DNA of 23,605 nucleotides from a virus: IMG/VR virus record IMGVR_UViG_3300025435_000096, positions 1 through 23,605 of that record; one strand, given 5' to 3'. The notes under the pieces were generated by a model. It was not told the DNA's origin. It saw nothing but the letters and a program-made list of their open reading frames with translations, and did no database searches. Position numbers and translations under genes: made by a program. Below, piece after piece: positions 1 through 5,862 of the stretch; the first letter of the stretch is position 1; every line of letters begins with the position of its first letter.

Positions 1-99
1 TTTTACTTATCATGGATAGACATACAAGGTAGATATGAATTCATGGGTGAGGGAGCAAGCGAATGTGCTGGTGCAATCCGAGCAAGGGGACAAGAATGA
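1..99 (+). CDS. 3' end of a small phage protein of the IRARGQE-tail family (partial)
   Basis: Frame 1 is open from the left edge to a TGA at 97-99 and encodes 32 residues ending in ASECAGAIRARGQE. The gene starts upstream of the window, although an internal ATG at 43 exists. This tail matches a widespread family of short phage proteins that end in an xCAxAIRARG-type sequence; their function is unknown. The last codons (AGG GGA CAA GAA TGA) also supply a Shine-Dalgarno-like AGGGGA for the next gene, whose ATG overlaps this stop as ATGA. The same ending recurs at 323 and in modified form at 5620. The identification rests on the tail only, since the body of the protein is not visible. Confidence 0.6.
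   Translation, partial: FYLSWIDIQGRYEFMGEGASECAGAIRARGQE
75..99 (+). repeat. 25-bp direct repeat, copy 1 (gene end plus next gene's RBS)
   Basis: These 25 bases are identical to 299-323. They encode the IRARGQE ending and at the same time hold the AGGGGA ribosome site and the ATGA start/stop overlap of the next gene. Confidence 0.9.
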
Positions 100-323
100 T
101 TAGCGACACAGAAAAATTAGCTCTTATAAGAGCTTCTAAAGATTTGACAATACTTGAGTTGATAGAAGCTACTTGTGAAGCGTGTAAGGCCACTTTTATC
201 AATTCAGACATTGCCAGAGCAGAACGTAAAGCGTGTGCAAAGATAGTAGACGAATGGGTGCTTGCTTATCCACACCCATCAAAAGCTATTGCTGAACAAA
301 TCCGAGCAAGGGGACAAGAATGA
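96..323 (+). CDS. Small IRARGQE-tail phage protein (75 aa), unknown function
   Basis: The start at 96 is chosen because it overlaps the preceding stop as ATGA and has AGGGGA 7-12 bases upstream; an in-frame ATG at 63 lacks such a site. The 75-residue product is mostly helical in appearance, with a central AERKACAKIVDEW segment and the ending AIAEQIRARGQE. The AERKACAKI-then-IRARG arrangement is typical of a common small phage protein family of unknown function. A diverged member lies at 5405-5620, and another family ending lies immediately upstream. It sits in an early-type cluster of overlapping small genes. No catalytic motif is visible. Confidence 0.8.
   Translation: MISDTEKLALIRASKDLTILELIEATCEACKATFINSDIARAERKACAKIVDEWVLAYPHPSKAIAEQIRARGQE
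299..323 (+). repeat. 25-bp direct repeat, copy 2
   Basis: Identical to 75-99. It again forms the end of an IRARGQE protein, the ribosome site and the ATGA overlap with the following gene. Confidence 0.9.
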
Positions 324-460
324 CTGACGAAGAAATCATAGCCAAAATTATGGCTAACCAATGGTGGCCGTTCGACCGAGTGGATCCCAAGATACTTGAG
401 GAGATACAACGTAGGGATAAGCAGAAGGCCGTCGCTGAGATGGAGGAAGCACCACTATGA
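320..460 (+). CDS. 46-aa hypothetical acidic protein
   Basis: A short open frame starts with an ATGA overlap at 320-323 and ends in another ATGA overlap at 457-460. The AGGGGAC ribosome site comes from the repeat at 299-323. The product begins MTDEEIIAKIMANQWWPF and ends AEMEEAPL. It is helical and charged, with a WW pair near residue 15. I do not recognise the family. Support comes from the exact start/stop overlap on both sides and from filling what would otherwise be an uncoded gap in a compact operon. Confidence 0.6.
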   Translation: MTDEEIIAKIMANQWWPFDRVDPKILEEIQRRDKQKAVAEMEEAPL

Positions 461-570
461 CTGAACTTGGATTTTTTGTAGTTGCGTTTGCGTTTGTATG
501 CGCATTGATGAACGCAGGTTTGGTGATGTTTTTAATATGGATGGTTTACAGGAGCATGAACAATGATTGA
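457..570 (+). CDS. 37-aa single-span membrane protein
   Basis: The ATG at 457 overlaps the previous stop (ATGA). The product is nearly all hydrophobic from residue 4 to 31 (GFFVVAFAFVCALMN, then GLVMFLIWMVY), followed by a short tail RSMNND, so one membrane helix with a short cytosolic end is expected. It overlaps the next membrane-protein gene by 8 bases. Tiny membrane proteins in phage early clusters can be holin-like, host-takeover or exclusion factors, but nothing here discriminates between these. The upstream site GAGATGGAGGAAG is a reasonable ribosome site. Confidence 0.6.
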   Translation: MTELGFFVVAFAFVCALMNAGLVMFLIWMVYRSMNND

Positions 571-754
571 ATTTACACTTACGGAGATAGTCCTATTGGC
601 ATGGGCGGGCATTGCCACAGGCATGGCACTGCACTATTGGGAGGAAGATAGGAACCACAGGAAATTTGTGACTACCTTGATTGAGAACAAGGGGTTACGA
701 GAAGAATTTTATAGCAAGATTGATAAACACATTGAGGAGCACAAAGAATGTTAA
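563..754 (+). CDS. 63-aa membrane-anchored small protein
   Basis: The start at 563 lies inside the end of the previous gene (8-base overlap), with AGGAGC 7-12 bases upstream. Residues about 5-24 (LTEIVLLAWAGIATGMALHY) form one predicted membrane helix. The rest (WEEDRNHRKF to EEHKEC) is charged and probably faces the cytosol. The pairing with the 37-residue membrane protein just upstream, through translational coupling, suggests they act together. No family is recognised. A function in host envelope modification or exclusion would be a guess. Confidence 0.7.
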   Translation: MIEFTLTEIVLLAWAGIATGMALHYWEEDRNHRKFVTTLIENKGLREEFYSKIDKHIEEHKEC

Positions 755-1011
755 GTAGCATAAAACAACTGATAAGTGCAAGTAAATCACAAGAAGTTTT
801 ACATGCAAGAAACCCCAACGAATTACGCACAGATACCAACGTGAAGTTTGGTGTAATCCAAGCGTTGAATGGCAAGATCATTGAGATCAGTACGTACAAA
901 CCCAACCACAATGGGCCTGACTGGACACACCAATGCTATATCGTAAAAGACGAAGAGACGCTAGCAGAAGCTATGGCGACTGTGATTACGATGAAAGGGC
1001 TAGAGCAATGA
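748..1011 (+). CDS. 87-aa hypothetical protein
   Basis: The ATG at 748 overlaps the preceding gene's end by 7 bases, with GAGGAG upstream. The product looks like a small alpha/beta protein: an N-terminal helix, a region like VKFGVIQALNGKIIEISTYK that suggests beta strands, then a C-terminal helix (EETLAEAMATVITMKG). The stop overlaps the next start as ATGA at 1008-1011. The layout resembles small phage proteins of unknown function that bind neither metal nor nucleotide by any visible motif. I do not recognise it. Confidence 0.7.
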   Translation: MLSSIKQLISASKSQEVLHARNPNELRTDTNVKFGVIQALNGKIIEISTYKPNHNGPDWTHQCYIVKDEETLAEAMATVITMKGLEQ

Positions 1012-1253
1012 AGAAATGGGACGGATTCGACGGAGCGATCCTTGGGCCAGCGAACATTTGGAATGGCAATACTAGAGTAGAGGTATTGGTTTACGATGGC
1101 GATGCTATGCGAGATATTTTGATGAAGCGTGACTCCATGAGCATGGAAGATGCACGTGAGTTCATTGAATACAATCTTGAGGGGGCCTACATTGGTGAGG
1201 ATACACCTGTCATCGTATGGACAAATGATTTATATTGGGAGGAGGAAGAATGA
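1008..1253 (+). CDS. 81-aa hypothetical acidic protein
   Basis: The start at 1008 is preferred over an in-frame ATG at 933 because it gives the ATGA overlap used throughout this operon. The product is acidic, with IWNGNTRVEVLVYDGDAMRD in the middle, a helix MSMEDAREFIEYNLEG, then TPVIVWTND and a run of glutamates at the end. Similar small acidic proteins are common in phages, where some are DNA mimics or enzyme inhibitors, but no such role is shown here. The 3' end GGGAGGAGGAAGA doubles as the ribosome site of the next gene. Confidence 0.7.
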   Translation: MKKWDGFDGAILGPANIWNGNTRVEVLVYDGDAMRDILMKRDSMSMEDAREFIEYNLEGAYIGEDTPVIVWTNDLYWEEEE

Positions 1254-1459
1254 TATTCGACCGTATCGACGAGTTGAAAGCGGGAATGGAAAAGAAAAAG
1301 CATGGGCGAGGTCTTGGTAAGAAGCCTGCGCTCAAGCACTTGAGTTTGCGATTGCCAGTGGAGGTGCACGAGTTCTTTGACAAGCACTACCCCTACAAGA
1401 AACAAGCCAAGATCAGAGAAATTCTTACTAATTTTGTTAAACAGGAGAAAACCAAATGA
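1250..1459 (+). CDS. 69-aa basic protein, possible ribbon-helix-helix DNA-binding protein
   Basis: The start at 1250 overlaps the prior stop (ATGA) and follows a strong GGAGGAGGA site. Residues 1-30 are Lys/Gly-rich (GMEKKKHGRGLGKKPALKHL). Residues about 31-64 (SLRLPVEVHEFFDKHYPY, then KKQAKIREILTNFVKQ) read as one strand followed by two helices, the pattern of ribbon-helix-helix repressors such as the Arc/MetJ class. The family assignment is inferred from pattern only. If correct, it could regulate phage or host promoters. It is coupled to the DUF3310 gene downstream. Confidence 0.6.
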   Translation: MIFDRIDELKAGMEKKKHGRGLGKKPALKHLSLRLPVEVHEFFDKHYPYKKQAKIREILTNFVKQEKTK

Positions 1460-1959
1460 AAAGTAGAGCACAAACGGTACGTGAGTACATGGAAGCAAAC
1501 CCCAAAGCAACCCCTGCGGAGGTAGCCAAGAAGTGCAAGGTCACGACTCAGTACGTGTACCAAGTCAAGTCTGACGAGAAGAAAAGGTTAACTAAAAAAA
1601 TAGAAGAGCATATGGATAATATCAATGCTATGAACAGAGAACTTGTGTACAAGGAGCGTTTGGGCAGAGCCAAATTAAAGATGCAAGCGTCATTCGATAG
1701 AGAACCGCCCGCACCTGAACCAATCCCCGTGCTCCGCATTACGACGGAAGAGCCAAAGGCCGACAACGTCAATCACCCACCACATTACAAGACTGGTGGT
1801 ATAGAAACTATTGACTTCATCGAAGCAAAAGAATTAGGCTATCATTTGGGTAATGTTGTCAAGTACGTTACTAGAGCCAAGCACAAGGGCAATGAAATCG
1901 AAGACCTTAAGAAAGCACAGTGGTATTTAGAACGTGCTATTATGAAGCTACACATTTAA
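1456..1959 (+). CDS. DUF3310-domain protein with N-terminal helix-turn-helix (167 aa)
   Basis: Residues 1-40 (REYMEANPKATPAEVAKKCK, then VTTQYVYQVK) look like a helix-turn-helix of the kind that counts tandem steps in phage regulators. Residues 41-75 are a charged helix. Residues about 105-165 match DUF3310: NHPPHYKTGGIETIDFIEAK, GNVVKYVTRAKHKG and DLKKAQWYLERAI. DUF3310 is common in phage genomes and often annotated as nucleotide-kinase-like, but its reaction is not established. The fused HTH suggests a DNA- or RNA-associated role. This is the last gene before the structured spacer at 1958-2168. The domain identification is strong; the function is open. Confidence 0.85.
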   Translation: MKSRAQTVREYMEANPKATPAEVAKKCKVTTQYVYQVKSDEKKRLTKKIEEHMDNINAMNRELVYKERLGRAKLKMQASFDREPPAPEPIPVLRITTEEPKADNVNHPPHYKTGGIETIDFIEAKELGYHLGNVVKYVTRAKHKGNEIEDLKKAQWYLERAIMKLHI

Positions 1960-2054
1960 AGCGGGTTGCTTAAATCACGTGTAAGGAAACCTTGCAGATG
2001 CGAACTTATACGTGCTACGTACGTTCCCGCTTTTAAGATTTTTAACGTACGTAG
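1958..2054 (+). other. Structured RNA element with possible pseudoknot
   Basis: Three sets of complementary segments are seen. AAAGCGGG (1958-1965) pairs with CCCGCTTT (2026-2033). CACGTGTAAG (1976-1985) pairs with CTTATACGTG (2005-2014), with one G-U pair. CTACGTACGTT (2015-2025) pairs perfectly with AACGTACGTAG (2044-2054). The first two nest into a 76-base hairpin. The third has CCCGCTTT in its loop, so it is either an alternative fold or forms a pseudoknot. T-rich runs follow at 2031-2034 and 2039-2043. It could be a 3' UTR/terminator, an attenuator or a small RNA. No gene overlaps it except the first two bases, which lie in the upstream stop codon. Confidence 0.6.
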
Positions 2055-2070
2055 ACCTTTCCAACCATGA

Positions 2071-2098
2071 GGGGGGCATGGAATCTGCATAACCCCCC
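2071..2098 (+). other. G6/C6 hairpin between two operons
   Basis: GGGGGG (2071-2076) pairs with CCCCCC (2093-2098). ATG (2078-2080) and CAT (2088-2090) can extend the stem inside. It is not followed by a clean T-run (ACCATAATATTTG), so it is a weak intrinsic terminator at best. It could protect the 3' end of the upstream message or insulate the promoter at 2134. Confidence 0.55.
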
Positions 2099-2133
2099 AC
2101 CATAATATTTGTTATCGCTACCTATATTTACTC

Positions 2134-2161
2134 TTGACAAAGTCTAATGCGCATTTATAAT
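2134..2161 (+). promoter_or_regulatory. Consensus sigma70 promoter P1 (leaderless start expected)
   Basis: A perfect -35 TTGACA (2134-2139) and a perfect -10 TATAAT (2156-2161) are separated by 16 bases. The expected transcription start, 7-8 bases after the -10, is 2168-2169, and A2169 is the first base of the next gene's ATG. There is no Shine-Dalgarno sequence in the 8 bases between. The first 14 bases match the promoter at 9001 at 13 positions, including GTCTAA after the -35. Confidence 0.85.
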
Positions 2162-2168
2162 CAAGCGC

Positions 2169-2465
2169 ATGGCACAAACCCCCGAAGCAAAAGTTAAAAA
2201 GCAAATCAAGGCTATCCTTGAGAAGCATGGTGTGTACTACGCTATGCCGATTGGGTCAGGCTTTGGTAACGCAGGTGTCCCTGACTTTTTGTGTTGCGTG
2301 AACGGCAAGTTCTTGGCGATCGAAGCCAAGGCAGGGAATAATCAACCGACTGCATTACAAGATAAACACCTACGTCGGATTGAGGAAGCGGGCGGTGATG
2401 CGTGGGTAGTTAATGAAACTAACTTAATTCATTTAGAAGATTTTGTAGCGGAGAATATGAAATGA
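2169..2465 (+). CDS. VRR-NUC domain nuclease (98 aa)
   Basis: This is a stand-alone VRR-NUC (PD-(D/E)XK superfamily) nuclease, the domain also found in eukaryotic FAN1 and in many phage proteins; it is thought to cut branched DNA. Seen are GVPDFLCC with D39, IEAKAG with E52 and K54, and QPTALQ with Q64, the usual metal-binding and catalytic positions. The length is normal for the phage form. The start at 2169 is the only one possible: an in-frame TAA lies at 2145-2147, and the next Met (residue 26) would remove the first helix. No ribosome site precedes it, consistent with the leaderless transcript expected from the promoter at 2134. It probably acts in recombination or in processing replication intermediates. 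Confidence 0.92.
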   Translation: MAQTPEAKVKKQIKAILEKHGVYYAMPIGSGFGNAGVPDFLCCVNGKFLAIEAKAGNNQPTALQDKHLRRIEEAGGDAWVVNETNLIHLEDFVAENMK

Positions 2466-2689
2466 CAACGCTTGAAATTAAAAATCAGTTACTACCCATT
2501 TTTAACAAAATGTTTGAGGAAGTATACAACGCACACAAACCCACTGAATACCGAATGAAGTTTAGCTACGGCAAGTATTCCATATACCGATGGGATTATG
2601 AGAATGGTAAAAGAACAAGCTCAACCTTAGCAAAAGGGCTGAGTAAAGAGGAAGCAACTGGAATGATGAAACTTTTACAGGAGGACTAA
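2462..2689 (+). CDS. 75-aa hypothetical protein
   Basis: The start overlaps the nuclease stop (ATGA, 2462-2465), so the two are probably co-translated. The product has an N-terminal helix (EIKNQLLPIFNKMFEEVYN), a central section rich in Tyr and Lys (RMKFSYGKYSIYRWDYENGK) that suggests beta strands, and a C-terminal helix (SKEEATGMMKLLQED). I do not recognise the family. Its coupling to the VRR-NUC gene makes a partner or modulator of that nuclease possible, but this is inference only. Confidence 0.7.
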   Translation: MTTLEIKNQLLPIFNKMFEEVYNAHKPTEYRMKFSYGKYSIYRWDYENGKRTSSTLAKGLSKEEATGMMKLLQED

Positions 2690-2690
2690 A

Positions 2691-2987
2691 ATGAGTGAAA
2701 TATCAGCAGGAGTGCAAGCATTGGTAAGCAGGATGGGGTCTCACCCCGAAGAATTCTTTGACCCCAAAGAGAATAGCGAGTGGGCTTTCATTTACAAAGA
2801 AACATTTAGAGACGTGATGACGGAGCCTGAGAAAGCCGCCATTCACACTGCACTTAAGGCAGTACGCAGAAAAGAGTTTGAGTCCAAAGTATTAAAACAG
2901 ATTCTCCGTGCGGACGTACAAGATAGCGTACCACCCAACACTTCCCTAGCATACAAGATGCTGACAACGGAGGGATCATGGAAATAA
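2691..2987 (+). CDS. 98-aa hypothetical protein, tandem paralogue A
   Basis: A strong CAGGAGGAC site precedes the ATG at 2691, one base after the previous stop. The start SEISAGVQALVSRMGSHPEE resembles EIISPMVTMLAERMRTNPED of the next gene, and EPEKAAIHTALKAVRRKEFE resembles DTEKEMLMGAYRDLCRKRFE there, so the two are tandem paralogues. The shape is all-helical. It overlaps the next gene by 10 bases. It sits between a nuclease and the DNA polymerase, so a role in replication is plausible. No known domain is recognised. Confidence 0.75.
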   Translation: MSEISAGVQALVSRMGSHPEEFFDPKENSEWAFIYKETFRDVMTEPEKAAIHTALKAVRRKEFESKVLKQILRADVQDSVPPNTSLAYKMLTTEGSWK

Positions 2988-3475
2988 TCTCCCCAATGGT
3001 GACGATGCTCGCCGAGCGTATGCGCACGAATCCCGAAGACTTTGTTTCTACCAATAAGAAAAATTTGGTTGGTAGTACTCCCCCTAAGTTTTACGAGATC
3101 GCACAGATACTCGCTGATATTGTCGCTGAACCTAATGCAAAATACTATTGGTTTCTTAGCGATACCGAAAAGGAAATGCTGATGGGTGCGTACCGTGATC
3201 TGTGCCGAAAGCGTTTTGAAGACAATTGCATGGAAAGATTACTTGAAGATAAACAAGAATATGAAGGCCCCGCTTTAGGCCCCACTATTATCAGAGCGCA
3301 AGGTAGGTATCAAACAATGCCTTGGATAGACCCACGATCACTTTACGGACAACGTGAAGATTTACGTGAAGACTTAGTACGAGTGGGCGTAGGCGAGAAC
3401 GGTGTAAACACAGTACATACGTCATCTCTTGCGCAACGAATAAACGGTGCATTGAATAAGATGATAAACAAATGA
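2978..3475 (+). CDS. 165-aa hypothetical protein, tandem paralogue B
   Basis: It begins inside the previous gene (10-base overlap) after GGAGGG. Residues 1-100 are homologous to the 98-residue protein upstream (matching RM-x2-P-E-(D/E)-F and xEK-to-RKxFE segments). Residues about 100-165 are an extra segment (GPTIIRAQGRYQTMPWIDPR, then a helical SLAQRINGALNKMINK end). The extra C-terminal part suggests a gained binding function after duplication. The stop overlaps the polymerase start (ATGA, 3472-3475), so it should be made with the polymerase. Function unknown; a polymerase accessory role is a guess based on position. Confidence 0.75.
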   Translation: MEIISPMVTMLAERMRTNPEDFVSTNKKNLVGSTPPKFYEIAQILADIVAEPNAKYYWFLSDTEKEMLMGAYRDLCRKRFEDNCMERLLEDKQEYEGPALGPTIIRAQGRYQTMPWIDPRSLYGQREDLREDLVRVGVGENGVNTVHTSSLAQRINGALNKMINK

Positions 3476-5286
3476 GCATAATTACAATTGACTTTGAAAC
3501 TTTTTACTCTAGAGAGTTCAGTCTTACCAAGATGACAACCGAGGAGTACGTAAGAAGCGAGCAGTTCGAGGTGATCGGCGTGGCGGTGCAAGTGGATGAT
3601 GGTGAGCCCAAATGGTTCACTGGAAACATGAGCATGACGAAACTCTTTCTCGATAGCTTTGAGATGCACAAACACATGGTGCTAGCCCACAATGCTCAGT
3701 TCGACGGGGCCATATTGAGTTGGCTATTTGACATTAAGCCTAAGAAGTGGTTGGATACGCTGAGCATGGCACGAGCTATTCACGGTACTGAAGTAGGCGG
3801 TAGCTTGAAGAAGCTGGCTGAACACTACGATGTCGGGGTCAAAGGCGAGGAAGTGGTCAATGCACTGGGGTTGCGCCGAGAGGATTTTCCCGCCGACCAA
3901 CTGGCACGCTACGGTGAATATTGCCGAAACGACGTGGCGCTAACTTATGCTATCTTTAACCTGATGATGCAGGACTTCCCAACGTTTGAGCTAAGCCTGA
4001 TTGACTTGACCTTGCGTATGTTCACCGAGCCAGTATTGGTGTTGTCCACAGACTATTTGCATACCCATTTACTTACAGTTCGCCTACACAAAGAAAACCT
4101 GTTGCAGAATTTTGATAAAGACATCTTGATGAGCAACCCCAAGTTTGCCGAGCTACTTATTGAACACGGCATTGAGCCCCCAATGAAGACTAGCCCCGCC
4201 ACAGGTAAGCAGACGTTTGCGTTCTCTAAAACGGATGAAGCGTTCAAAGAGTTGCTTGAGCATGACGACCCGCAGGTGCAAGCTCTAGTGGCAGCGAGGT
4301 TAGGCACTAAGTCTACGCTAGAAGAAACAAGGACTGCTCGGTTTCTGGACATGGCAAACCGTGGGCCAATGCCAGTTCCCTTAAGATACTATGCCGCCCA
4401 CACAGGTCGATGGGGCGGTGATGACAAAATCAATCTACAAAATCTGCCCCGCCAATCTCCCATCAAACGTGCGATCTTAGCCCCTGAAGGTTATTTGTTG
4501 GTCGACTCAGATTCATCTCAGATTGAAGCAAGAACTCTAGCATGGCTAGCCGAGCAAAACGATTTAGTGGAGGCATTTGAAAATGGACAAGACGTATACA
4601 AGATCATGGCATCTGCTATCTATGCTAAAGGAGAAGCAGAAATTACAAAAGACGAAAGGTTCGTTGGTAAGACAACGATTCTCGGTGCGGGGTACGGCAT
4701 GGGGGCGACTAAGTTTAAAGCGCAACTTAAAACGTTTGGAGTGGAGATCGAGGAGGAGGAATCAAAAAGAATTATTACGACGTATCGAGAAACGTACCCG
4801 TCTATTGTTGAATTATGGAGACAGGGGGCAATAGCCCTTAAAGCCATCATGAACAATGAAACTACCAAGCTAGGCCGAGAGGGAGTCCTTATGGTCGACG
4901 GCAAGAAAGGCATCAAGTTGCCTAATGGTTTATACCTACGTTACCCTAACTTGAGAGTGCAGACCACCGACGGCAAAGATGAACTTGTTTACGATAACAA
5001 AAAGGGCCGGATGTCTGTGCCAACTAGAATATACGGTGGTAAGGTGATTGAGAATGTGTGTCAAGCTCTAGCCCGCATCGTGATCGGTGAGCAGATGCTA
5101 ATGATTGCTAAGAAATACAAAGTCGTCATGACTGTGCATGATGCGATTGCTTGTATCGTCCCGGAGCAGGAAGTTGAGACTGCTAAAGAATATGTTGAAT
5201 TGTGTATGCGTATACGCCCACAGTGGGCCCCCGACTTACCATTAAATTGCGAATCGGGTTTTGGTAAAAGTTATGGAGATTGCTGA
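3472..5286 (+). CDS. Family A DNA polymerase with 3'-5' exonuclease (604 aa)
   Basis: This is the phage replicative DNA polymerase. Residues 1-190 are the DnaQ-like proofreading exonuclease: ITIDFETF (D7, E9), AHNAQFDG (D78) and YCRNDVALTY (D154). The polymerase domain shows motif A DSDSSQIEAR (D347), the O-helix motif B RFVGKTTILGAGYG (R396, K400, Y408) and motif C TVHDAIACI (H556, D557). The 5'-3' exonuclease domain of bacterial Pol I is absent, as is usual in phages. All key catalytic residues are present, so it should be active in synthesis and proofreading. It is coupled by ATGA to the upstream gene and by TGATG to the next. The priming partner is probably the AEP-DUF927 protein at 10601. 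Confidence 0.97.
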   Translation: MSIITIDFETFYSREFSLTKMTTEEYVRSEQFEVIGVAVQVDDGEPKWFTGNMSMTKLFLDSFEMHKHMVLAHNAQFDGAILSWLFDIKPKKWLDTLSMARAIHGTEVGGSLKKLAEHYDVGVKGEEVVNALGLRREDFPADQLARYGEYCRNDVALTYAIFNLMMQDFPTFELSLIDLTLRMFTEPVLVLSTDYLHTHLLTVRLHKENLLQNFDKDILMSNPKFAELLIEHGIEPPMKTSPATGKQTFAFSKTDEAFKELLEHDDPQVQALVAARLGTKSTLEETRTARFLDMANRGPMPVPLRYYAAHTGRWGGDDKINLQNLPRQSPIKRAILAPEGYLLVDSDSSQIEARTLAWLAEQNDLVEAFENGQDVYKIMASAIYAKGEAEITKDERFVGKTTILGAGYGMGATKFKAQLKTFGVEIEEEESKRIITTYRETYPSIVELWRQGAIALKAIMNNETTKLGREGVLMVDGKKGIKLPNGLYLRYPNLRVQTTDGKDELVYDNKKGRMSVPTRIYGGKVIENVCQALARIVIGEQMLMIAKKYKVVMTVHDAIACIVPEQEVETAKEYVELCMRIRPQWAPDLPLNCESGFGKSYGDC

Positions 5287-5405
5287 TGCGTGTACTGTGG
5301 AAGTACATCAATAAACGCACAAGGGACGTACATTTTTCATGGGGAAGATGGAGCCGAGGCGATGCTTATGGCTTTTGGGAATTTAGATTACCTCCGGAGG
5401 GATAA
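5286..5405 (+). CDS. 39-aa hypothetical basic, Trp-rich protein
   Basis: The ATG at 5286 shares one base with the polymerase stop (TGATG), and the stop shares one base with the next start (TAATG at 5403-5407), so the frame exactly fills the gap. The product is MRVLWKYINKRTRDVHFSWG followed by RWSRGDAYGFWEFRLPPEG: short, basic and rich in aromatic residues. No family is recognised. Its last codons (CCT CCG GAG GGA) contain the GGAGG ribosome site of the next gene. Evidence is positional only, and the ribosome site for its own start is poor, so it would depend on re-initiation after the polymerase. Confidence 0.55.
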   Translation: MRVLWKYINKRTRDVHFSWGRWSRGDAYGFWEFRLPPEG

Positions 5406-5620
5406 TGACTGATGATATTGTAGAGATGGCTAAACAAGCAGGTTTTGAAAGGCTTGGTGTATATGCTCAATTTGGCAATGATTGGGTGGGTTTTACTAAA
5501 GACCTTGAGACTTTTGCCAAACTAGTAGCAGAAAAAGAACGTAGGGCATGTGCAAGGATATGTGCTGAAGTTGGCATGTGGGATTTAGTACATGAAATTG
5601 AAGGAAGGGGACAAGAATGA
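5405..5620 (+). CDS. Small IRARGQE-tail phage protein, diverged copy (71 aa)
   Basis: A GGAGGG site lies 6-8 bases before the ATG. The product contains FAKLVAEKERRACARICAEV and ends HEIEGRGQE. This is the same plan as the 75-residue protein at 96-323 (AERKACAKI then IRARGQE), so the two are distant paralogues of the common small phage family. The N-terminal MTDDIVEMAKQAGFERLGV is also typical of the family. The ending again provides AGGGGA plus an ATGA overlap for the following gene. Function unknown; two or more copies in one phage suggest a dispersed module rather than a single essential enzyme. Confidence 0.8.
   Translation: MTDDIVEMAKQAGFERLGVYAQFGNDWVGFTKDLETFAKLVAEKERRACARICAEVGMWDLVHEIEGRGQE
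5605..5620 (+). repeat. 16-bp match to the gene-end/RBS repeat
   Basis: AAGGGGACAAGAATGA here is identical to the last 16 bases of the repeats at 75-99 and 299-323. It also ends an IRARGQE-type gene and starts the next. Confidence 0.85.
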
Positions 5621-5862
5621 CTAAAGATGAGCCTGTTGCGTGGGGCATGGAAAAAAACGGAGTTATCCTTGATGTAATCTGCCCTGCCGAGCACGAGCGT
5701 GAAGAAGGTGAATACACCATACCTCTTTACACCCAAGCAGAACGCACATGGATAGGACTGACAAAAATGGAACTTGTAAAGTGTGGAGTTTTTCCTTGGG
5801 GGAATTCGTATCAACTTTATCAAGCAATTGAATTCAAGCTGAAGGAGAAAAATCATGGCTAA
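5617..5862 (+). CDS. 81-aa phage protein with EPVAWG and YTIPLYT motifs
   Basis: The start overlaps the prior stop (ATGA), with the repeat-derived AGGGGA site. The motifs DEPVAWGMEKNG and EGEYTIPLYTQAE match a small protein type often seen beside the IRARG-tail family in phages. The C-terminal part (WIGLTKMELVKCGVFPW, then YQLYQAIEFKLKEKN) is helical. I know no assigned biochemical function. The adjacency of the two genes here agrees with the usual pairing. It overlaps the Cas4-like nuclease gene by 8 bases, so the nuclease is probably co-translated with it. Confidence 0.75.
   Translation: MTKDEPVAWGMEKNGVILDVICPAEHEREEGEYTIPLYTQAERTWIGLTKMELVKCGVFPWGNSYQLYQAIEFKLKEKNHG

Noticed and set aside
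1958-2033. A tRNA of about 76 bases, given the acceptor-like 8-bp terminal stem and the length.
   Set aside because: There is no TTC-type T loop, no GG in a D loop and no proper anticodon arm; the inside folds into one 10-bp stem instead. It is treated as another structured RNA.
2071-2098. G6/C6 hairpin as a clear rho-independent terminator.
   Set aside because: No T-run follows on either strand, so only a hairpin is reported.
4577-4834. Other-frame open frames inside the DNA polymerase gene.
   Set aside because: They overlap a gene with intact catalytic motifs, lack ribosome sites and show no recognisable family.
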